Assembly: GCF_009208075.1 (NCBI RefSeq)
Contig: NZ_WFKJ01000021.1
Location: forward strand, 1 to 48,484
Length of the DNA stretch: 48,484 bases
Reading direction: 5' to 3'
From: Poseidonibacter ostreae
Lineage (GTDB): Bacteria > Campylobacterota > Campylobacteria > Campylobacterales > Arcobacteraceae
In this document: positions 36,239-44,363 of the stretch, in pieces
How the letters are laid out: each line of letters opens with the position of its first letter
How positions within the stretch are numbered: the stretch's first letter is position 1
The notes under the pieces: generated by a model
Told to the model about the DNA's origin: nothing
The model's input: the letters and a program-made list of their open reading frames with translations, nothing else
Databases searched by the model: none
Translations under genes and position numbers: made by a program

Positions 36239-36666
36239 AACATCTAGATGTTGCAAAACAAGCTGTTGAATTAGTAAAACCATCTATTAATGAGTTATTT
36301 AATAAAACTAATAGAAAAGAGCTTCACATAGTTATTATGGACCCAAGGTTAAAACCTTGGGAAGCTAAGTTTGATGAAGCAATTTTATATGAAGAATCTA
36401 TTAAAAACTCTACTTGGGAAAAACCTTTTGATGATTTTGCAAGAAGTAAAGCCGAACAAGCTTGGCGTGAGAATCAAGCAAATATTGTTACACAAACACA
36501 ACACCCATCCTCTTTAAGAGAAGGGGATTTACCATTTTACGGATCTTTTGTATATGGGAATATTGTAGTTGCTTGTAGTGGAGTTGAACAATGGTTTGAT
36601 ATGTTAGTTAGTTCTTGGATTGCATTAGCTTTTGAACAACTTATGATACATGAACATCAACAATAA
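36235..36666 (+). CDS. Uncharacterised 143-aa protein of the sugar-acid operon
   Basis: I do not recognise the family firmly. The cytosolic protein has no signal or membrane segment. Its order (helix, LHIVIMDPRLKPWEAKFDEAI, ARSKAEQAWREN, GDLPFYGSFVYGNIVVACSGVEQWFDMLVSSWIALAFEQL) loosely recalls GlcG/HbpS-like proteins, which have a helix, a beta sheet and a final A-x-SG block. Such proteins sit next to carboxylate-use genes, so the match is plausible but weak. It overlaps the dehydrogenase by 4 bp and precedes KDG kinase by 9 nt, so it is part of the operon and not a spurious frame. Confidence 0.6.
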   Translation: MKHLDVAKQAVELVKPSINELFNKTNRKELHIVIMDPRLKPWEAKFDEAILYEESIKNSTWEKPFDDFARSKAEQAWRENQANIVTQTQHPSSLREGDLPFYGSFVYGNIVVACSGVEQWFDMLVSSWIALAFEQLMIHEHQQ

Positions 36667-36675
36667 AGGCAAATA

Positions 36676-37563
36676 ATGGCAAAAATAGCAGTTGTTGGCG
36701 AATGTATGGCAGAACTATATATGCAAGGTGATGGATATAAACAGACTTTTGCAGGAGATACTTTTAATTGTGCTGTTTATTTAAAAAGAAGTTCACCTAA
36801 AGATAGTGTTGAATATATAAGTGTTTTAGGTAAAGACTCATGGTCTAAAAAAATGACCTCTTGTTTTAAAGAACATAATTTAGATACTAATTATTTAGAT
36901 TTTAAAGATGATAAAACTATAGGACTTTATATAATTACTACAGATAATGGTGAGAGAAGTTTTTCTTATTGGAGAGGTGAATCTGCAGCAAAAGAACTTT
37001 TTACAACTCCTGTTTTAGAAAAAATTAAAGAGGATATATCTTCTTTTGATATGATTTATTTCTCTGCAATCTCTTTAGCTATTATGAATGAAAAAGGAAG
37101 AAATAGTTTTTTTGAAACTATTCAAAAAGCCAGAGAAACTGGAGTAAAAATAGTTTTTGATACTAATTATAGACCAAAACTATATACGAATACTCAAAAA
37201 GCAAAAGATATATATAATGAAGTTATTAATTACTGTGATATTGTTCTTCCCTCTATTGAAGATGAAGAAGATTTATGGGGTGTGAGCGATTCAAATAAAA
37301 TTATTGAAAAACTTAAAACAGCTGGCGTAAAAGAGATAATACTTAAAGCTGGAAAAGAAGATATTATGTATTATTATCAAAATGAGATAAAGATAGTAAA
37401 AATAAAAGCCTTGGAAAATATTGTAGATTCTACATCAGCAGGTGATTCTTTTAATGGTGCTTATTTATCAGCAAGATTAAATGGTGATAATATTGAAGAT
37501 TCTATTCTTAAAGGTCAAGAATTAGCATCAAAAGTGATTATGCATAAAGGTGCAATTGTATAA
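36676..37563 (+). CDS. kdgK: 2-keto-3-deoxygluconate kinase (PfkB family)
   Basis: This 295-aa ribokinase-type sugar kinase opens with AVVGECMAELYMQGDGYKQTFAGDTFNCAVYL, typical of KDG kinases. The C-terminal PfkB signature is DSTSAGDSFNGAYLSARLNG with the catalytic base in SAGDS. It should phosphorylate KDG to KDPG, the substrate of the aldolase encoded two genes downstream. Length is slightly short for the family but both termini are present. The start follows AAGGCAAATA. Specificity for KDG over a related 3-deoxy sugar acid is inferred from sequence and context. Confidence 0.85.
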   Translation: MAKIAVVGECMAELYMQGDGYKQTFAGDTFNCAVYLKRSSPKDSVEYISVLGKDSWSKKMTSCFKEHNLDTNYLDFKDDKTIGLYIITTDNGERSFSYWRGESAAKELFTTPVLEKIKEDISSFDMIYFSAISLAIMNEKGRNSFFETIQKARETGVKIVFDTNYRPKLYTNTQKAKDIYNEVINYCDIVLPSIEDEEDLWGVSDSNKIIEKLKTAGVKEIILKAGKEDIMYYYQNEIKIVKIKALENIVDSTSAGDSFNGAYLSARLNGDNIEDSILKGQELASKVIMHKGAIV

Positions 37564-37580
37564 TAATAAAGGATTTATAA

Positions 37581-38405
37581 ATGTCTTATAAAAAACTTTT
37601 TTTTCCAATTGGTGGAGGAGAAGAACTTGAAGAAAGAATATATGGTGCATTATTAATTGCAAAAAAATTTAATATTAAGTTAGATGTTTTACAGTCTATT
37701 CTAAAAGAGAGTAATAGCTTTTATAGAAGTTTTGCAATTCCTGATAATATTAAAAATGATATTGATAAAATAGTTGATATAAAATATAAAGAAGAAAATG
37801 AAGCCTTTGTTAAACTTTTTGAAAGAGTTTCCAAAGAAGTAGAAGTTGATATTTCAAAAGTAAGTTTAAAAATAAAAGAGGGATTAAGAAGTAATTTAGT
37901 AGAACAAGAATCAAAGTTTTGTGATTTAGTAATAGCAGCAGCTCCTCCCTCAGGACTTACTACTGCAACATTTGAAACAGCAGTACTAAAAAGTGGAAAA
38001 CCTGTTTTAATGTTTCCTAGAGTATTAAGAAAATTCTCTACTGATTCTATAATAATTGGTTGGAATAATTCAACTGAAGCTTCACGATCTCTTACTTCAT
38101 CTATACAGTTATTAAAACAAGCAAAAAAAGTACATATTATTTCATCTATAGAATATGTAAAAGATTTAGGAGTTATGGAAAATCTTATTTCTTATTTAAA
38201 AGAGCATAATATAAATGCTAGTTATGAGATAATTAAAACTACAAGAATACCTGGCCAAGCCTTATTAAATGCAGCACAAGAAGGTAATTTTGATTTGATA
38301 GTTGCAGGAGCTTATGGACATAAAGGCTTAAAAGAACTAATGTTTGGTGGAGCTACTAGATATTTATTGGAAAACACTACTATTCCTGTTTTTATGTCAC
38401 ACTAA
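37581..38405 (+). CDS. Universal stress protein, tandem Usp domains (paralogue 2)
   Basis: This 274-aa protein has the same length as the copy at 1335-2159 and is very similar through most of its sequence (for example VEQESKFCDLVIAAAPPSG and the identical C-terminal GAYGHKGLKELMFGGATRYLLEN). Differences cluster in the N-terminal third (residues about 38-90). The nucleotide-binding glycines are intact. It lies inside the TTT-KDG kinase-aldolase operon, 17 nt after kdgK. A stress protein coded within each tripartite transporter locus suggests these Usp proteins act with that carbon use. Confidence 0.9.
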   Translation: MSYKKLFFPIGGGEELEERIYGALLIAKKFNIKLDVLQSILKESNSFYRSFAIPDNIKNDIDKIVDIKYKEENEAFVKLFERVSKEVEVDISKVSLKIKEGLRSNLVEQESKFCDLVIAAAPPSGLTTATFETAVLKSGKPVLMFPRVLRKFSTDSIIIGWNNSTEASRSLTSSIQLLKQAKKVHIISSIEYVKDLGVMENLISYLKEHNINASYEIIKTTRIPGQALLNAAQEGNFDLIVAGAYGHKGLKELMFGGATRYLLENTTIPVFMSH

Positions 38406-38437
38406 ATAAATTAACAACAAAAGTAATAAGGATAATA

Positions 38438-39043
38438 ATGATTAATGAATTTAAAAATTCACCAGTAATTCCCGTATTAACATTTAATGATGTAAATGAA
38501 AGTTTAAAAATATCAGAAATATTAATACAAGAGGGTTTAACAAATTTAGAAATTACACTAAGAACACCAAATGCAATGTCATGTATAGAAGCAATTGTTA
38601 AAGAGTTTCCAATGGCAAATGTTGGAGCTGGAACAATTATAAAAAAAGAACAATTATTACAAGTGCAAAACATTGGATGTACTTTTGCAGTAAGTCCAGG
38701 AGCTACATCTTCTTTAATTCAAGAAGCAAAAAGAATAGATATGAACTATTTACCAGGAGCTTCAACTCCAAGTGAAATTATAAGCTTAATAGAAGATGGG
38801 ATTTTCTTTCAAAAGTTTTTTCATGCAGGAAATTCAGGAGGCTATAAAATGCTTCAAGCTTATGCTAATATTTTTGAAGAAGTACAGTTTTGCCCAACTG
38901 GTGGAATTGGTCAAAAAGACTTTCAAGATTATTTAAATCTGAAAAATGTAGTATGCTTAGGAGGTTCATGGATGGTTAATACAAAAACTATGTCTTTAAA
39001 TGATATACAAATTGAAGCTAAAAGTATTACTTCTGTAATTTAA
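38438..39043 (+). CDS. eda: KDPG aldolase (Eda)
   Basis: This 201-aa class I aldolase splits 2-keto-3-deoxy-6-phosphogluconate to pyruvate and glyceraldehyde-3-phosphate. The Schiff-base lysine is Lys126 (E. coli Lys133), with Glu38 and Arg42 in LEITLRT (E. coli Glu45, Arg49). GAGTI and PG-x-STPSE are present. The usual FFPAE after the lysine is FFHAG here, a change near the phosphate and sugar site. It is the last gene of the cluster; with KdgK it makes the lower Entner-Doudoroff branch. The next gene starts 68 bp on and has its own leader. Confidence 0.92.
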   Translation: MINEFKNSPVIPVLTFNDVNESLKISEILIQEGLTNLEITLRTPNAMSCIEAIVKEFPMANVGAGTIIKKEQLLQVQNIGCTFAVSPGATSSLIQEAKRIDMNYLPGASTPSEIISLIEDGIFFQKFFHAGNSGGYKMLQAYANIFEEVQFCPTGGIGQKDFQDYLNLKNVVCLGGSWMVNTKTMSLNDIQIEAKSITSVI

Positions 39044-39110
39044 TAAACAAGTCTTTATGTAGTACAACTTAATTAACCTAATTTAAATAGTTTTTAGATA
39101 AAATCTTACA

Positions 39111-40217
39111 ATGAAATTTAAGCTATTTAAGACAGTTACATTTAAGCTTGTACTTTTAGTATTTGTTGCTCTTCTTGCACTAATTGGTACATCCCTTTTA
39201 TTTAATTCCCAAATTGATAAACTAAAATCACAAATTGATAATCTTTACTTTGGTAACTTTGTACCTATTGTAAAACTAAACAATATTAAAAACAATTATA
39301 AATCAATAATTTCTTGTAGAACAATGAAATATATTTGCGATTTTAAAAAAGAAGAAAAAATCATTTTAGATGAATGGGATTATTATTATAATTCTTACAA
39401 AAATGAAAAAGAAAGAAATGTTATCAATAATGTTGATTTAGCACTAAAAGAGACTTTTAAAGTAAATAAACTACATATATTTAAAAATATTGTTAAAAAA
39501 ATAGAATTTTTAATAGATTATGAGACAAAAACTGCATTTAAACAAAGAAAACTTTTTGTAGAAGAGTATAAAAAGATGAAAGATTATCTATTTTTTAATA
39601 TACTTCTTCTTTTAATACTAACTTTTGCTATGCTTGCATATATTATTTATCAAGTTGTTAAAAAAGACAATCAGTTAAGAGTTTTAAATACTAAGTATAA
39701 AATTGATTCAATCACAGATTCAATGACAAAACTATATAACAGAAAATATTTTGATACAATATTTGATAATATGCCTTTTATTTCAAATGCAAATAATTGG
39801 GAATGTGCTTTTATAATGTTTGATATTGATTTCTTTAAACAATATAATGATACTTATGGACATGACTTAGGAGATGAAACACTTAAAAAAGTTGCAAATG
39901 TTTTAAAAGAATATTTCAATAATAAATATGAATTTGTATTTAGATTAGGTGGAGAAGAGTTTGGTGTAGTATTATTCGATATTGACATTGATATTTTAGA
40001 ATCATGTTTAAAAGAGATAAATAAAAAAATTGTTGACTTAAAAATTGAGCATAAAACAAGTGAAGTTTTAGACTTTGTTACTATTTCAATAGGTGCTATA
40101 ATGTATAGACCAAATACATATATATCTGCTAATAAACTTTATAAAAGAGCAGATGATTGTCTTTATAAATCAAAACACAATGGTAGGAATCAATACCATA
40201 TATTCAAAGGAGAATAA
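39111..40217 (+). CDS. Membrane-anchored diguanylate cyclase
   Basis: This 368-aa inner-membrane protein has a first helix (about 10-30) and a mostly helical periplasmic sensor of about 135 residues, resembling four-helix bundle chemoreceptor-type sensors. A second helix (about 165-185) and a GGDEF domain with GGEEF at 280-284 follow. No RxxD inhibitory site is seen five residues before it (the stretch is KYEFVFRL), unlike the enzyme at 18176. It should make cyclic di-GMP on an external cue. Its TAA overlaps the pssA ATG by one base, so it may be cotranscribed with lipid synthesis. Confidence 0.88.
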   Translation: MKFKLFKTVTFKLVLLVFVALLALIGTSLLFNSQIDKLKSQIDNLYFGNFVPIVKLNNIKNNYKSIISCRTMKYICDFKKEEKIILDEWDYYYNSYKNEKERNVINNVDLALKETFKVNKLHIFKNIVKKIEFLIDYETKTAFKQRKLFVEEYKKMKDYLFFNILLLLILTFAMLAYIIYQVVKKDNQLRVLNTKYKIDSITDSMTKLYNRKYFDTIFDNMPFISNANNWECAFIMFDIDFFKQYNDTYGHDLGDETLKKVANVLKEYFNNKYEFVFRLGGEEFGVVLFDIDIDILESCLKEINKKIVDLKIEHKTSEVLDFVTISIGAIMYRPNTYISANKLYKRADDCLYKSKHNGRNQYHIFKGE

Positions 40218-40774
40218 TGTCTTTTTTATTCAATAAGTATAACCATTTTAACTTAGCTAATATTGTAACTTTTTTCAATATTGCATCAGGAATTTTCGCA
40301 ATTTATTTTTTAACTCATCAAGAGTTTTTTGCAGCTGCACTATTTGCATGGCTTGCAGGAGGTTTTGATATTATTGATGGAAAAATTGCTAGAAAATATG
40401 AACTTTCTACTGAATTTGGAATTCAATTAGATTCTTATGCCGATTTCTTATCTTTTGTAATAGTTCCAACAATGTTTATATATTTTGCAGTAATTGATAC
40501 AAAAGAGTTAATGCTTTACACACCTTTAATTGTATTTGCATTTATTTATTATGTTATTTCTGGTTTAAGAAGATTAATTCAGTTTAATATAAATGCCGAA
40601 GAAGGTGAAGTAGCTAAGCACTTCGTGGGTATTCCTACACCTTTAGGAGCTATTTTATTATGGCTTGTATATCTTATTTATTTGACTGGATTTATACATG
40701 AAAATGTTGTATTAGGTTTAATGATAGTTATAGGATATTTACTAAACTCTAAAATTAAAATCCCTCATTTATAA
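40217..40774 (+). CDS. pssA: CDP-diacylglycerol--serine O-phosphatidyltransferase (PssA-like)
   Basis: This 185-aa membrane enzyme of the CDP-alcohol phosphatidyltransferase family joins CDP-diacylglycerol to serine. The active site is intact: Asp51, Asp54, Gly55, Ala58, Arg59, Gly68, Asp72, Asp76 (D-x2-DG-x2-AR-x8-G-x3-D-x3-D). About six helices follow the expected layout. Serine specificity is assigned from resemblance to short PssA forms of Campylobacterota. It overlaps the diguanylate cyclase stop by one base and lies 13 nt before ppx/gppA. Confidence 0.85.
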   Translation: MSFLFNKYNHFNLANIVTFFNIASGIFAIYFLTHQEFFAAALFAWLAGGFDIIDGKIARKYELSTEFGIQLDSYADFLSFVIVPTMFIYFAVIDTKELMLYTPLIVFAFIYYVISGLRRLIQFNINAEEGEVAKHFVGIPTPLGAILLWLVYLIYLTGFIHENVVLGLMIVIGYLLNSKIKIPHL

Positions 40775-40787
40775 GACTTATTAACAA

Positions 40788-41711
40788 ATGAATAATGAAG
40801 TTGTAAGTATTGATTTAGGCTCTAATTCTTTTAGAGTCTTAAAATATGACTGTCTAAATAATAAGATAATAAGCGATTACCATGAAGTAGTCGGAATGGC
40901 AGATGGTTTAATTGATACGGGTCTTATCTCATCAGAAGCTCAACAAAGAGTTATTAAAGCTTTAAAGCAATCAATTAAAGAAATAAATTATGATCCTAGT
41001 ATTGCAGTTGCAGTTACAACAGCAGCAATGCGTAAAGCTAGTAATAATAAAGAAGTTTTAAAAAACTTTGAAGAAAATACAGGTGTTAAGTTTACAATAA
41101 TTGATGGAATTGAAGAAGCTAGACTTACTTTACTTGCAATAAAATATGCTTTAAAAAGAGAAAAAATTGACTCTTCTAAATTCATACTTTTAGATATTGG
41201 TGGAGGTTCTACTGAGATTATTGTAAATACCAAAGAGAAATATGAATCGCATAGTTTTGATTTTGGAATAGTTACAATGACACAAAAGTTTTTTAAACAT
41301 AATGATTTACAAAAAGATTTAAATTCAAGAAAATTAGAAATTAAAAAATACTTAGACTCTTTAGATTTAAATCTTAATGATTATACTTTTGTTGCAACTG
41401 CTGGAACTCCAACTACTATTGCAGCAGTTAAACTAGGTCAAGACTTTTTTTCTTATGATAAAGAAGTTGTTAATGGAACAATTGTAAATTTAGATGATTT
41501 AAAAGATTGTTTAAGTATTTTTGATAATAGTAATAAAAATGAAATCACTAAACTTGTTGGTAAAGGTAGAGTTGAATTTATACAAGTTGGTATTTATATA
41601 TATCAAGCCATTTTTGAAGTTTTAAAAAAAAATGAATCAATAGTTTTAGATGATGGGTTAAGAGAAGGTGTTGCTATTAATCATTGTTTAGAAACAAAAT
41701 GTGAAGGTTAA
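40788..41711 (+). CDS. Ppx/GppA phosphatase family protein
   Basis: This 307-aa protein has the actin-like fold of exopolyphosphatase/guanosine pentaphosphatase. The phosphate-1 loop is IDLGSNSFRVLKY, VTTAAMRKA lies in the middle, and LLDIGGGSTEIIV is the second loop. It is the short form without the C-terminal HD part found in E. coli Ppx. It hydrolyses polyphosphate or pppGpp. Its end overlaps the convergent flagellin-like gene by 4 bp (41708-41711). Confidence 0.88.
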   Translation: MNNEVVSIDLGSNSFRVLKYDCLNNKIISDYHEVVGMADGLIDTGLISSEAQQRVIKALKQSIKEINYDPSIAVAVTTAAMRKASNNKEVLKNFEENTGVKFTIIDGIEEARLTLLAIKYALKREKIDSSKFILLDIGGGSTEIIVNTKEKYESHSFDFGIVTMTQKFFKHNDLQKDLNSRKLEIKKYLDSLDLNLNDYTFVATAGTPTTIAAVKLGQDFFSYDKEVVNGTIVNLDDLKDCLSIFDNSNKNEITKLVGKGRVEFIQVGIYIYQAIFEVLKKNESIVLDDGLREGVAINHCLETKCEG

Positions 41712-41723
41712 GATAATAACCTT
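41704..41723. terminator. Weak bidirectional hairpin at convergent gene ends
   Basis: AAGGTTA (41704-41710) pairs with TAACCTT (41717-41723) around a 6-nt loop, and flanking bases extend the pairing imperfectly (GTG with CAC). It sits at the overlap of the ppx/gppA and flagellin-like stops. It is too short to be certain. Confidence 0.45.
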
Positions 41724-42517
41724 ACACTTTGTGCTTGAACAATATTAGCTTGCGATGCTGCTAGGTATCCAAGGTTTGCAGAGATATTGTTTTTTGAAAA
41801 ATCTACAGACTCTTTTCCAAAATTTTTATCTTTATTTACTTTATTATCATTATATAGATCAACTTGCTCTTTAATAGTCTCTCTAGCACTTTCTTCAACT
41901 TTATTTCCAAACTCAGTAAATGTATCTGAAATATTTTGAAGTTGATTTGAACTAGTTTCAACTTTTGATATAGCTTGACTTAATTGTGCTGGATCATTTA
42001 AATCTGCACTATTAATAGTTTCAAAAATTTGATTTGCGAAGTCTGGTGTATTTGTTTTTTCAATTGAAAAACTTGTATTATCTGTATCGATAATAATACT
42101 TTTTAAATCATCATATTGATCTATACTTAATAAGTTTTCATTTTTATATTTAGTCTCATAAGCTACTTCATTAAAACTTCTAAGGTTTTCATTTATTGAT
42201 TGTTTAATGTCATTTTTATCTTGAAGTTTATTTTCATCACTACTAACATTTTCTAGCTCTTTTTGAATATTATTTAAGAACTCTTGTTGTTTTTCTATTG
42301 AATTATTTGCAATATTACTAATTGCAATACCGTTATTTAAAGATTGTACATTTAAAGATAATTCATCTCTTTTTTGATTATATTCATTTATAGATAAAGA
42401 GGACGCATTTTCATTATCGACTTTTTGTACTTCGTTACTTTGTAGAGACTTGTCAATCTGTAATTGAGAGGATTGATTAAGGTTATTAATATTATTATTT
42501 ATGTTACTTACATCCAT
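41708..42517 (-). CDS. Orphan flagellin-like protein (269 aa)
   Basis: This protein resembles flagellin ends with an odd start. Residues about 55-95 (LNVQSLNNGIAISNIANNSIEKQQEFLNNIQKELENV) recall flagellin's second helix, and the C terminus ANLGYLAASQANIVQAQSVRLLS matches the flagellin D0 helix (SQAN-x-VQ-x-x-x-x-LL). The first 50 residues are a low-complexity Asn/Ser/Gln stretch (MDVSNINNNINNLN...) instead of the usual N-terminal D0. A strong AAGGAG precedes the ATG, and a minus-strand TATAAT lies at 42553-42548; I see no sigma-54 or sigma-28 box. FlaC-like secreted flagellins are a parallel. No other flagellar gene is nearby. Confidence 0.72.
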   Translation of the reverse strand: MDVSNINNNINNLNQSSQLQIDKSLQSNEVQKVDNENASSLSINEYNQKRDELSLNVQSLNNGIAISNIANNSIEKQQEFLNNIQKELENVSSDENKLQDKNDIKQSINENLRSFNEVAYETKYKNENLLSIDQYDDLKSIIIDTDNTSFSIEKTNTPDFANQIFETINSADLNDPAQLSQAISKVETSSNQLQNISDTFTEFGNKVEESARETIKEQVDLYNDNKVNKDKNFGKESVDFSKNNISANLGYLAASQANIVQAQSVRLLS

Positions 42518-42547
42518 AATTAACTCCTTAAAATAGTTGTTATCATG

Positions 42548-42636
42548 ATTATATGTTAATTAAACTAAAACTAATCTAAAATGAAATATTTAAACCTAAA
42601 GTGTTAACCCACAATTAATATTTTTTTTTGTAGAAT
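42548..42636. promoter_or_regulatory. Divergent promoters: flagellin-like gene and ilvB
   Basis: Minus strand: TATAAT at 42553-42548, about 30 nt before the flagellin-like ATG. Plus strand: TAGAAT at 42631-42636 after a nine-T tract (42621-42629), with no convincing -35, as is common in Campylobacterota. An ACGGAG ribosome site at 42653-42658 precedes the ilvB ATG by 7 nt. No branched-chain leader peptide or attenuator was seen. Confidence 0.55.
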
Positions 42637-42665
42637 ATCTGCTTATTTTAAAACGGAGAAAGACA

Positions 42666-44363
42666 ATGAAAATGAATGGCGCAAAAATGGTTGTAGAATC
42701 ATTACATCAAGAAGGGGTAGAAGTAGTATTTGGATATCCTGGAGGCGCTATTATGAACGTCTACGATGAAATTTATAAGCAAAATAATTTTGAACATATT
42801 TTAAACAGACACGAGCAAGCATCTATTATTGCCGCTCAAGGTTATGCAAGATCAACAGGTAAAATTGGAGTAGCTATTGTTACTTCAGGTCCTGGATTTA
42901 CAAATGCAGTTACAGGCTTAGCAGATGCATATATGGATTCAATTCCATTAGTTGTAATTTCTGGACAAGTTCCAACACATATTATTGGAACTGATGGTTT
43001 TCAAGAAATCGATGCAGTAGGAATTTCTAGACCATGTACAAAGCATAATTATTTAGTTAATAGTATAGAAGATTTACCAAGAATTATTAAAGAAGCGTTT
43101 CATATAGCAAGCACTGGAAGACCAGGTCCTGTTCATGTTGATATTCCAAAAGATATTACAGCTCAAATTGCTGAGTTTGTTTATCCAAAAGAGATAAATT
43201 TACCTACATATAAACCAACTGTTAATTACAATAAAAAACAGTTAAAAAGAGCAATGGTTGAGCTTAGTAAAGCTAAAAAACCGTTACTATATATTGGTGG
43301 TGGAGCAATTTTATCAAATTGTGCTTATGAGATAAGAGATTTAGCAAAAAAATTAAATATTCCAGCAGTTGAGACATTAATGGCAAGAGGAGCAATGGGT
43401 GATGAAAATCCATTGTTCTTCGGAATGCTAGGTATGCATGGAGAGTTTGCAGCTAATATGGCAGCCCATGAAACGGACCTTTTAATTTCACTAGGTGCTA
43501 GATTTGATGATAGGGTAACTGGAAGATTAGATGAATTTGCTTCAAAAGCTAAAGTAATTCATGTAGATATTGACCCTACAAGTATTAGTAAATTAGTTGA
43601 TGCAAATTATCCAATTGTTGGAGATTTAAAGAAAACTGTATTAGGTATGCTTGAATCATTAGAAGATTATGATTTTAATGACTTTTCTAATTGGGTTGAA
43701 TTATTAACTGAATATAGAGAAAAAGAGCCATTAAGATATAACGATTCAAATGAAGTTATTAAACCTCAATGGCCAATTCAAAGACTTGGAAAACTATTAG
43801 GTTCTAAAGCTGTTATTTCTACAGATGTTGGACAACATCAAATGTGGTCTGCACAATTTTATCCATTTTCACATCCAAGACAATGGATAACATCTGGTGG
43901 TTTAGGAACTATGGGGTTTGGTTTACCAGCAGCATTAGGAGTTGCTCGCGCAATGCAAGGAACTGATAAAGTTTCTATAAATGTTACAGGTGATGGTTCA
44001 ATCTTAATGAATATCCAAGAGCTTATGACTTGTGCTGAGTATAAACTACCTGTAATAAATGTTATTTTAAATAATAACTATTTAGGAATGGTTAGACAAT
44101 GGCAAACAATGTTCTATGAAAACAGATTATCAGAAACTGATTTATCTGCACAACCTGATTTTAAAATGTTAGTTGAATCATTTGGTGGAGTAGGTTATAG
44201 AGTTACAACTAAAGATGAATTTGATGCAGCAGTAAAAGATGCAATTGAACAAAAGAAAGTAGCAATGATTGAAGTAATTGTTGCAAGAAATGAAGAAGTT
44301 TTACCAATGGTTCCAAATGGCCATGCATTAAATGAAATGACATTATTAGAAGGAGGTGAATAA
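42666..44363 (+). CDS. ilvB: Acetolactate synthase large subunit
   Basis: This 565-aa thiamine-diphosphate enzyme condenses two pyruvates (or pyruvate and 2-ketobutyrate) in branched-chain amino acid synthesis. The catalytic Glu lies in NRHEQASIIAAQGYARSTG. The FAD-binding middle and GDGSILMNIQELMTCAEYKLPVINVILNNN (thiamine-diphosphate motif) are intact. Length is typical. Its TAA overlaps the ilvH ATG by one base, and the two subunits are made together. The same ilv-lpxD gene order is known in Campylobacter (there called ilvI). Confidence 0.96.
   Translation: MKMNGAKMVVESLHQEGVEVVFGYPGGAIMNVYDEIYKQNNFEHILNRHEQASIIAAQGYARSTGKIGVAIVTSGPGFTNAVTGLADAYMDSIPLVVISGQVPTHIIGTDGFQEIDAVGISRPCTKHNYLVNSIEDLPRIIKEAFHIASTGRPGPVHVDIPKDITAQIAEFVYPKEINLPTYKPTVNYNKKQLKRAMVELSKAKKPLLYIGGGAILSNCAYEIRDLAKKLNIPAVETLMARGAMGDENPLFFGMLGMHGEFAANMAAHETDLLISLGARFDDRVTGRLDEFASKAKVIHVDIDPTSISKLVDANYPIVGDLKKTVLGMLESLEDYDFNDFSNWVELLTEYREKEPLRYNDSNEVIKPQWPIQRLGKLLGSKAVISTDVGQHQMWSAQFYPFSHPRQWITSGGLGTMGFGLPAALGVARAMQGTDKVSINVTGDGSILMNIQELMTCAEYKLPVINVILNNNYLGMVRQWQTMFYENRLSETDLSAQPDFKMLVESFGGVGYRVTTKDEFDAAVKDAIEQKKVAMIEVIVARNEEVLPMVPNGHALNEMTLLEGGE

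Noticed and set aside
42545-42665. Sigma-54 or sigma-28 promoter for the flagellin-like gene
   Set aside because: No GG-N10-GC pattern or CGATAT-like -10 was found; a TATAAT is present instead.
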